Of a DNA stretch of 64,000 nucleotides, positions 55,001 through 64,000 are shown piece by piece. A program made the translations under genes and the position numbers. The notes below the pieces were generated by a model, which saw only the letters and a list, made by a program, of their open reading frames with translations, did no database searches and was not told the origin of the DNA. The DNA is from Amyelois transitella. Lineage: Eukaryota; Arthropoda; Insecta; Lepidoptera; Pyralidae. The stretch spans positions 3,371,001-3,435,000 of the forward strand of contig NC_083509.1 in assembly GCF_032362555.1 (NCBI RefSeq), in the 5' to 3' direction. Position 1 is the first letter of the stretch; the number at the start of each line of letters is the position of its first letter.

Positions 55001-57420
55001 AGAGCGAAAGTTTTAAATTATTTGTATTTCAAATTTAAGCTTAATCGTCGCAATGGTCTGTTTCGTGCGAATTGAAGATATCTATATCATTCACACTGGC
55101 CAGTAGGACTCACAGGAACTAAAGGCCACGTTTAGCTAGTTTTAAAGAAGATTCATCATTCTATTTTTGGTAAGAGCGAATTCCCAGCTAAAAGATTTAC
55201 TCGCCATATAAATTGCTTCTTTTAATCTAACGGAGGCACTGGAAATAAATCTGCAAGCGTTTGAATGCACCGAACACGCTCAAGAATGAGAAATCGTTTA
55301 ATACCAATCCACCAATTGCATTCTGAATAGGGATGAATATTTTCGCTATTTCTGTCTTTGCAATATCTTAACTTCGCTGCTTTAAAAATTTAAACTTACA
55401 GTCGGGAATTGAGCGCATTAATAAGTATTATTTAATGCATATGTTTTCTTTTTACATTTCTGAATTACTCACTGTCCAAGCACTTACAGTTCTGGGAGTT
55501 AGAAAGAAAATATAGAAGTTGAAGTTTTTCCAGTCTTTATCCAAAATACATGGACAGAATCTGGCTTATGGTTTTTGAATGAATGAATTTATTTTGAATG
55601 AATGAGTTGTTGCTTAATATTGAGTGTTATGTTGAGTTTTTGCGTAATATATTCTTATTTCTTAAGTATTTCATTCCATTCAAATATAAACTGATATGAA
55701 AATTCTCCGTCATGTCTGCTTTCAATTTTGCGTAGCTATCATAGCAGCTACGCTTGGGTACTATTATGGTTTTTTAAGAACGGGAAATATAATATAACAT
55801 GGGTCTTGTCTGAAGAAAAAATAATATCAGCATATAGACTATCTTGGAATCGGCAATAAATCTGACTATTTGACGATGTATGGTAAATTCTATCCTCCTC
55901 TACTCAATAAATTCAAGCAATTGGTAGCACTATTTTAACTTTATGGAACTTCATACATAACATGGTCAGTCACCTTTTTTTATATTTAGAGGATAAAGAA
56001 ACAACCACACAATTGGCAGAATGCCAGGGAGGCATAATCAAGGAGTGCGTAATATGACGAAAAATAGAAAGGGATAAAATGGCAAAGACCCAAAAGTATG
56101 ATCCCTTCTACCATGTTCCCGAGCCGCATTACGAGTTGCCCAGATGTCCCAATTTTGTGGCACACGGGAATTAAGTTTGTCGAACATGTTAAAAATCTCT
56201 CTGTTAACAAATTATTAAAAGGTTAGTATAGTAGTTAGGTTAGTTAGTAGGCGGAAGATAGAATATCATATACGATATTACGATATATTTAATTATAATT
56301 AACGAGATACGTATATAGGATGATAAACTAAGTTTTATAGTTTCTGTAACAATGTGCAGTGAAGAGTACTTGTTTCTTGGGCACAAGTAGATTTAAGTAT
56401 CAACTCCTATATTATACCTACAAAATAAACGGTCGGGAAGACGTTGAAATGTTTGTCTGTTTTGCGGCGTTTATAGGTTAGATTGTGTATATCTATTTAA
56501 CTTTTTCCCTGCCCTACCAATGGAAGTCATTTTTACAATTAACTTTATTGAACGTCAAAGTTCACCAAAAATGCCTTTATCTTAGCAAAACGGTTACTTT
56601 AGTAACAAAACGCTTATGTAATACAATGTTTTTTGCATTGTTGCCATGTTTCTTTAGACTGTGTGTCCCGTTAAGGCAAAGTTTTGTGATACGTTTCATG
56701 GAATGTTCCGAACTATCTAGTTACTTTGCCAAAACATGTTTATGATAAAACTTGCTAAATATTTATATGGACGTCGGCACCTTAGTATGATATATTACTT
56801 TTCTTGACCCAACTACTGCAGGATGCTTAGTTATAACTCACTAAAACTATCATTATTACAGCTGTTGTTATTAGAAAAGATATATGAATTATAACAAGTC
56901 ACGTGTTTTCTCGTCAAGCGGACAAACGTTCGTATGAATGCAAAAATATTATTAATGTATGAGAGAGAGAATGGCTGTAAACACTTTGAAAATAAATAAT
57001 GGTTAAAAATGACCCGGAGCTCTTCCCTAGAATGGATGAAATCGGGGCAAACGCCAAGAGGATAATGTTAATGCATCGAGTCACTCATTAAATAGATATT
57101 ATCTAATTAATAATTTGAATATATGCTTCACTTATCAATTTGAACTTTGAGTGTTTGTATTAACACAATGCCAGTTAAATTATCTCAGCCGTCGATTACA
57201 CAATAGTGATCGGTTAAATAATAGTAGTAAAATTATAATTTTAAATTAAACCATGACAGCTGGTAATTATTATTGATATTTCAAGTTCTGTAGCTTAAGA
57301 ATACTTTGAATCCTATTAGGGTTCATTTCAATAAAATATCATAAAATAAACAAAAATAAAATTAGTAAAAATTTTTGTTATATGTTTTTTTTTTAATTTA
57401 ATTTTTGACTTTGTGACTAG
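52060..57420. other. Long stretch without a recognised gene
   Basis: No frame here shows a recognisable domain. Overlapping TATCGATA motifs (DRE-like core) occur at 52927-52934 and 52933-52940. A heavily degraded SINE trace may exist near 55100-55150. The first exon of the dioxygenase gene starting at 57421 may lie here but could not be identified. Confidence 0.4.
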
Positions 57421-60400
57421 GTATAGAAGAAGTGAAAGTTTTAGAAAGTGGACTAAAGCTATTTCTCAGAGGTGGAAAATGTCTGCAATTTGAAGACTGC
57501 TGGCTGCGAGATCACTGTAGGTAAGTTGATGGATTATGACTGATGTTATATGTGCTTTTATTTACGCAAGTGTGTCAATGGTACAGTTATTTGTATTTAT
57601 AGCAGTTTTGTGCAGATTGGGACCCATTAATTTGAAGATGAGGATGTATAACCGTTGTTAAAATAATTTAAATACAATCCAGCAAAATCCTTTCAGTGGT
57701 AATGGTGTGTTGACCTCACAACCAATTTATCGCTGTCCTATATTTTGTGGCTCTGAGAATAATAATTGTTTGTAGTATTATACTTTGTTTATGGTCTACA
57801 CCGATTAAACTAAACTAGGTCTAACCCATTTTATTTATTGAAATTTCAGTTTATATGGCCATTTCTCATCTTGTAATTGTCCTAAAAATTTCTTGAACTT
57901 CCTTTCAATAGTCAGGTTTATGTGTCTATATTTCTTCAAGTTGTGAATAATCGGCAATAAAATAAAGATGGTGAGTAACCTTACATATGAATAATGTTTG
58001 TCAGGTGTACATCGTGTTATCACGAGAGTACATTCCAGCGAGCACAGCATATCCTGGACATTCCTGAGTCCAAAATTGTGTCAGCAAGCAGCAAGGAGTC
58101 CAACCTGTATGTTAAATGTACGTATGTTCGAATCCCGGATAGGACATCATGAGAAAACATGAGAGAAATTTTATCTGAATAAGTAATTAAAAAAAAATTG
58201 TATCGTCGAATTAGTATCTCATCCGTGTAATTTGTTCCGTATATATTTATTTATTTTAATGTTTATCCAATAATGCATACTATATCCATACTAATATTAT
58301 GAATGCGTAAGTCTGTTTCCGTCTGTTACAGTTTCACGAATACCTGTTAAAAATATAAATATCAAAGCTTTGTTATTTTTAACGTTCAGAAAACGAGTTA
58401 TTAATAGGATTAATGTATAAGGAGTTTTATGGCGGCCGGGTTAGTGAAATAAAATGAACAACGCAAACGAGATACGTGGTTATTTTGTTGTTGTTGATAC
58501 ATAATAAAATTTTATATTACTTACTGTTTATAAAATCGGATCTTCAGTGTCGGGCTTCGTACCGCACTACCTATATAAAATTATAATTAAAAAATTTAAA
58601 AGGAAGCCAAGTTCCTTGCTGTCTCTGTGCCAACATTCACAAGAATCAGTTCCACTAAAGTCTGTGCTTTTCTTGGAAATTCCCACTAGAGCATATTTTA
58701 AATAATTTAATTTTTTTTTGTTTGTTTTTTAAGGGGAAGACGGACACCAATCGGTATATGATATAAAATTTCTATCACAATTTGATTACGACGAGTGGAA
58801 TGAGAGGCGAACACTAAAACCTGTTTTATGGAATGGTCCAGAAGTAGTTCAAAAGTTGACTAAAATACCAGTTGAAAAGTTTCTTGGATCTGTGGATGGA
58901 GCCAGGATAGTGTTCCAGAATCTTCTAGACTACGGCGTTGCCTTAATTGACGGGGTATGTAATAAATAAATCACAATTTTATTTAGATATGTATTTCCCA
59001 ATTTCAATCAGGTCAAGAGTACCAAGAGGACGAGTTTGCATGAGGAAAATGGTGACAGTGGCCAGTGGAAAAGCTCTGCCTACCTTTCTGGGAAAGGATA
59101 TCATTGTATGTATATCCTAATGGATGATTGGATGCCTAGATGACTGCGTATATTCTGCATGAATAATTTTTCTCTCGTAATATGTAAAAGTGGAAGGTAT
59201 CTAGTGAGATGTCAGAAAAGTGAAATGAGACGCAATAGTTGAGCATCGCTACCTGTAATTTTTTGGATCGTGGTTGTAGCTGAGTCCTGGTACTCGAGAC
59301 AAATAGTATAATAAATGAAGCTAAGAAAATAATAATTAGAAATGCAACCGCCAAATGGCAGACAATTGAAATTCCACAGACAAAATCTGTTCAAAAGCAG
59401 CGCCGCAGGTGAACAGATGCAAACTCACTACTGTTTGATGGCGTTCAATTTGCTGCATAACTTCCGAACTAACAGGTTTTCCAATTCAGTTCATGTGGCG
59501 TGTGTTTACGGGTTTCCATTTATCTGTTTGTGAAAACTATTTGTTTATTGATTTTTTTAACCTACATGAAAACAGTGATGTGTGTGGTTAAAGCAAGAGA
59601 AGTATGCAAGGATTGTGGCAAGAGCATGATTCTATGTGTATATTTTACTAGCTAACCTATTGTACCATGGTTAATCATTCAGTATGTGTCTTTGTAAATA
59701 CAGATTTCCATGATCCACGAAGCAGTACGCTTCGTGGGATTTTGGAATAATAAAGGCAAAAATATTAAATTTTGCTGAAAACTAATGGTTTATTTATGTA
59801 ATGAGTACATGTGCATGAGCATTAAGTGAATGGAAAAGAAACCTAGAACAAAACTAGTCATTCTTTAACATAGTTGTGGTAGTATTTATTTTGAACAATT
59901 ATGTTCTTAATATAATATAAAAGCGTACAATATTTAATCTCGAGTTATTTAATTATAAACTTATGGACGGTATGAGTAAATTTTAGCAACCAGACAAATC
60001 TTAGTCTCGCCACATATTGGGTAATTACGAAATTAATCATGTAGAATTCAATTAATTTGGGAAAAGTGTACCTAATTAGATTGAATTATCAAACATAAGT
60101 CTTGTTTATTTTTTCAATTATTATAAAGTTAGCTGAAAGTTAATTTTATATTTCAAGAGTTCGTATGTAAAAGAATATTTTTCATCATTTGGTACAACGC
60201 TACGTAAATTAACTTATATTACTGTATGTGTCTGATTTATATGAGGCAAATTAAAATAGATAAACATAATGAAATTTAAGATATTTTTAAGGTTAATTTA
60301 ACCTTGGTATCATTCTCATTACATTTTGAATACCTCGCAGAAGAAGCCATCAAGTCCTGTTACAACTGAAAGATACAAACGTAAACACTTTCCCGGAGGG

Positions 60401-60674
60401 GTAGGCAGAGAACCATTCCACTTGCCACGATCCCTGCATGCTTCTTTTGTTTCATCCACAAAGGGATATCGACGTATTATGCGTGCGAAAATTTTCAGGT
60501 TGAACCAACAACAAGCGCAACACAAGTAGTTTGCGAGGCTCTTGGCGGAATTCAGCATACGCTCTTTGGAGGTATGTGGGAGTTCACCACCAGGGCCGAC
60601 CACGCCGATACCGCCTACACGAACATACCGCTGGCTGTACATAATGATAACACGTATTTTACTGAAGCAGCGGG
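57421..60674 (+). CDS. Trimethyllysine dioxygenase-type enzyme, internal exons (partial)
   Basis: Four exons by eye: 57421-57520, 58005-58117, 58734-58954, 60499-60674, with GT-AG introns and consistent phases. They encode about 203 residues. The N-terminal metal-binding domain has FEDCWLRDHCRCTSCYHEST and a conserved WEDGH strand. The start of the catalytic double-stranded beta-helix has LLDYGVALIDGV, LFGGMWEFTTRADHADTAYT and the Fe(II)-binding HxD motif in VHNDNTYF. The order and spacing fit trimethyllysine dioxygenase (TMLH, first step of carnitine synthesis, mitochondrial, Fe/2-oxoglutarate dependent) slightly better than gamma-butyrobetaine dioxygenase. The start codon exon and the second Fe-binding His exon are not found; the latter is probably right of 64000. 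Introns carry four transposon fragments. Confidence 0.85.
58118..58262 (+). mobile_element. tRNA-derived SINE remnant directly after a splice donor
   Basis: Head-truncated copy of the SINE at 13768: TTCGAATCCCGG (B box, 58126 on), CATCATGAGAAAAC, TTAGTATCTCATCCGTGTAA and TTTGTTCCGTATATATTTAT. Its recognisable part starts within 10 bp of the GTACGT donor at 58118. Confidence 0.78.
59009..59115 (+). mobile_element. RTE-like LINE 3' fragment in dioxygenase intron
   Basis: AGGTCAAGAGTACC, GACGAGTTTGCATGAGG, GCTCTGCCTACCTTTCTGGG and a TTGTATGTATAT tail. Confidence 0.75.
59565..59643 (+). mobile_element. Diverged RTE-like LINE 3' fragment
   Basis: GTGGTTAAAGCAAGAGAAGT, ATGCAAGGATTGTGGCAAG and GCATGATTCTATGTGTAT; about 40 bp in the middle (the CTCTGCCTACC block) is deleted. 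Confidence 0.6.
60371..60460 (-). mobile_element. RTE-like LINE 3' fragment just upstream of a dioxygenase exon
   Basis: Minus strand: GATGAAACAAAAGAAGCATG, GGATCGTGGCAAGTGGAATG, CTCTGCCTACCCCTCCGGGA. It ends only about 40 bp before the acceptor at 60498, so it lies where the branch point should be. Confidence 0.8.
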
Positions 60675-61039
60675 GTAAGTCGTCAAACTTAAAGTTTTGC
60701 ATTTCTCCCGGTTGCTGCCATGCCTGTAAAAAGAGGATGCCTGTGAGCATAGTTAGTTAGTTGATGAATAATTTTTGTTTACATATGAGATTGAACATTG
60801 AGATACCATGAGTTATGTTAACCACAAGTGGGTTTTCTGAGATACAAGCATTTGCTTAGTTCAGACACCAGTTTCTCATATTCTTACCTATGATATGTAT
60901 TTACTGCTTGATATTTGAGAGAAAATAAAAATATTTGATTGATTGATTGATAGTCCTGAATTGGGTATGGCAGGTTTTTACATGAAGCGACTCCCGTTTG
61001 ACTCAATTTTTGCGAACCTGACAACCTAACATAAATCAA

Positions 61040-61215
61040 GCTGCTTCAATGTACAGGTTTTCTCATAATATTTTCTCTCACTGTGACAGCCACGTTTAGC
61101 AATCAAAGTATTGTTCATAACCCAGAAAAGTGTCATTAGTATCCATCACGATACAATTTGAAACGTGCATCATGCTTTTAATTCGGCTACCTTAACCGTT
61201 CGACCCCCGACGCTC
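61040..61215 (-). mobile_element. Degenerate copy of the tRNA-headed repeat at 23740
   Basis: AATGTACAGGTTTTCTCATA, TTTTCTCTCACTGTGACAGC and TTCGGCTACCTTAACCGTTC follow the same order as 23850-24020. Strongly decayed. Confidence 0.45.
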
Positions 61216-62944
61216 ATTTACTTCGTTCTATTTAATCTGTAAGGGATAAATATGTGATATTTGTATGCGTAAACAGAATATTATTGATTAATAGCAATAT
61301 AGAGGTGATGATAATTATGACATCCTATTTTCATAGCCGTGGCTCCGTGATCCCAATCAACTTAATTACTTCCTTAACCCTTATCCATCTACCAAATACG
61401 ATAACTTTTCTCATCAAAAGAATGTACCTAATTACACTTTTAGACGAGTTGTACCTTTTGGCAATAATATTAATATTAAATGGGCTGGGTAATAAAATTT
61501 ACCTTTACGACCTACTTCTGATTAATTGATTGTAATTGTCTGCGTCTTCGCACCAAATAAGTTTGATATAAAAAAAGCCGATAAAATAAATATATCTAAT
61601 CATTTTAGGGGGCACAAGCAATAATTAGACATTTATAAAACGTAATTGTTGATTAAGTGAGTATCTAGAATATGGTATTGTTGCATCAAACAAATTACTT
61701 CGCCTAGCCTGGACATAAATCTGCGGAGATTACACTCTTCTCTGGTACGGTCTTGATAAATCCCTGGGGACCCGTTTAGAGTTTACAGTTTCATGGCAAA
61801 TTTCTACAACAGGGTATTATATACTTTGCTAGGGCATAAAATATTATATAGACTTTACATATTATTGTTATGTAATTTGTTTTTTTGGCAAGCCTTTATA
61901 TTTTCTAAATAATGCACTGCACATTATCTCACGGTGTCACGAACAGAAGATCGTCACAATTCGTGCGATACAAAGAGGAAGATCTTCATCTAAAAGATGC
62001 CAACCACAAAAAGAAAGTAAAGTTTTCACTTTCTGGACAGCACAGACCTACTGCAATATTGTGAAACTCTAGCAATTCCTCGAAATGGCCAGTGCTCGTT
62101 GTATTTACATTTCAGCCGTCGCCTCCCCTCATTCCTTCCGCACGAGTGAACAACTCAACCATTCCTTTTTCTGTTCCAAAGATTTGCGAGCGACGAAATC
62201 CTTTTTAAGTTTTTAAAAAACAAAACAAAAATAAGTCGTATTCGCCCTCGCTTCAGCCAAAAACGTGAAGAGGCAGAGAAGTAAAATAATTATTGTGCCA
62301 TTACTGATTTCGCCGAGTGCGGCGCGGTGTAAGCAAAAAAATAAAATAGAATACGCATTCTGTGAGTACATGACGAAGTCTGCTGATACATTTTATGATG
62401 AAATGTCAAGAAATATTATCTGTTATTTAAAGAGTTTATCTTTGTGACACATTATCCGAAGATATACGCGTAAAGTGCTTTCTTTGCAAATGGTTATTTT
62501 GTGACACTGAGGCCCAAGACGAATATTTTAAGTACTGTGGGTGCTATTGGAGGAATACTAAAAGGAATCGCTTAAGAGTTAATGTCTATACGACCGGGAG
62601 GCTATGGCTGGGAGGAAAATCTCGTTGCTTAACTTCACATAGGGGTTTACTGACATGCACGCATTAAGCTCTTGACAAAAGCTCTTGACGTTGACATTCG
62701 ATTTTATTATTGCAGACAGGAGTGTTTTTTTCGTTTTAGTGAGACGCAGATTTTCTATACTTTTCTTGATTTCCAAAACGGCCGTCACCTTGTTAATATT
62801 ATAAATTGATGATATGCCCAGATTCTATAATGTTAACATATTTTTTTGCAATGTGCAGGCTTCGTCATCTCTCATCGAAGTATCATCGCTTACCTAACAA
62901 TTAATTTTCCTACGAGCAAAACTGCGTGACTGAAAAAGCCATTG

Positions 62945-63006
62945 GCGTTGAATTCAAACGTGGTGTCTCTCGCTTGCTAATCAGGCGCCTAAACCACTCT
63001 ACTACA
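62945..63006 (-). repeat. tRNA-like pseudogene or SINE head
   Basis: On the minus strand: GTAGTAGAGTGGTTTAGGCG (A-box-like) and CACGTTTGAATTCAACGCC (B-box-like, degenerate). The stems do not pair well enough for a working tRNA. Confidence 0.4.
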
Positions 63007-64000
63007 GATTATACAGAGAAAATTTTAGAGGCTTGGTGCTTGGTTATAAAAAATAAGACCATTTTGATTTGAACAATAATGAAGGTAGTTATTTTTTCAA
63101 GGGCCGTCTAACTGGGACCCACTTCAACAGGGATCCTCGGTCATTATTATTTCAGAGCCTATTCGGAAAAGCTTTCGTTTGCCGGTTGCTTTTAAATTCT
63201 ATTTAGCGATTTTGTTCACGACTTAGCATTTTGCGTTTCCTTTCTTGTTGCGTACTTGAACAATCACCAATTCGCCAGTCGCAATTCAATAGGGTCGGGG
63301 AAAAATGGTTCCACGTTAGTAATCGTATTATTGCCCTTTGGCAAATTGCTTCCGATTGGAAATGGGTGAACCACAAAGAAAAAATTGTAATTGAAATTCA
63401 GGATCTCGCGAGTTTCGAAGGAAACAACTTGTGTAACTTTACTGAGATATAAAGCCTAGATTTTTTAGATGTAAGAGACGTTGCGAAAACCAACTGTAAA
63501 GCTCGTAGGAATAACCGTAAAAAGGTATCCTTTGTGCGACAGGAATACAAAAGGGCGGATAAAGTTGTCGAATTTTAAAGCTCTGAGCTCTACGACAAAA
63601 AATAACCTTCACTGAAAAAGGAGAATTGAGGACGGGCAGTGCAACACTTCTGAAAAGAGCTAGCTTTCAAAAATAAGAAGGAAAGTTGATCTGGTTCGAG
63701 GCGATGCGGCAAAGTTTATATAGACATTTATGAAGCAAATAGCACAACTCAAAAATGCATGATGACCTGACCTGACTTGTGTGGTCACATTTCGTAAGAC
63801 CGCCTCTCCCAATAATGTTTCACCCCTCGGTCGCCAGGTACTATTAATAAAGTATACTAAAGTCACCGTTTTATGTGTAATTTGACTAAATAACACATAT
63901 TTGTGAAATTCGTTCGAACAGATTCTTATAGACATCGCACGAAATAGCATCCATAAGCAATGACCCATTTTATAGAACAAAAATTAGGAAAATTTATGAG

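Larger units (their letters stand above)
60675..64000. other. Probable downstream intron of the dioxygenase gene
   Basis: Begins with a GTAAGT donor at 60675. No exon matching the remaining catalytic domain was found up to the window end. It contains two repeat traces listed separately; the rest is unassigned. Confidence 0.5.

Noticed and set aside
56485..56745. 86-codon frame as a first exon of the dioxygenase gene
   Set aside because: No targeting-peptide or family similarity and no matching donor phase was seen.
58101..58110. Alternative donors CT|GTATGT (58107) and TAT|GTTAAA (58111) for the dioxygenase exon
   Set aside because: Both break the reading frame into the next exon; only the donor at 58118 joins to give the conserved WEDGH strand.
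60319..60750. 143-codon minus-strand frame
   Set aside because: It overlaps the dioxygenase exon and a reversed LINE fragment; its residues are antisense shadow.

Overview
The window is AT-rich, repeat-dense animal nuclear DNA with spliced genes. It is almost certainly from a lepidopteran (moth or butterfly). The repeats are the main evidence: a dispersed SINE-like family ending in (TATG)n, an RTE-like LINE with the same tail, tRNA-headed SINEs typical of Lepidoptera, and BEL/Pao LTR retrotransposons. Three host loci are recognisable. There are no bacterial features and no CRISPR array.

Layout. 1-6400: an intact BEL/Pao retrotransposon (one 1769-aa gag-pol frame) whose 5' LTR lies off the left edge. 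6400-28700: no host gene seen; the stretch is layered with SINE and LINE fragments, several with clear target-site duplications (TSDs). 28781-45967: a cluster of carboxypeptidase Q-like (M28 metallopeptidase) genes. Gene A is on the minus strand (28781-31518). Genes B (34506-37448) and C (43467-45967) are on the plus strand, with a lone, splice-competent first exon at 42354-42544 just upstream of C. Between B and C sits a short BEL-type element (38115-41419) with two identical 280-bp LTRs and a 5-bp TSD. It carries a LINE inside it and is itself inserted in an older MITE-like unit. 46648-47777: a small DNA transposon with 12-bp terminal inverted repeats, coding for a zinc-finger protein that appears to have lost its catalytic middle. 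47778-57420: no gene recognised, only repeats. 57421-60674: four internal exons of a trimethyllysine-dioxygenase-type enzyme (carnitine synthesis); the first and last exons are not visible. The rest to 64000 is presumably its intron.

How it fits together. The three carboxypeptidase Q-like genes share exon phases and a 130-bp second exon and keep all expected zinc ligands, so all are predicted to be active secreted or lysosomal dipeptidases produced by local duplication. The mobile elements form a nested history: LINE within BEL within MITE, and SINE within an older repeat. The SINE and the RTE-like LINE share their 3' end, which suggests the LINE machinery moves the SINE. All splice sites and motifs were read by eye; no database search was run.
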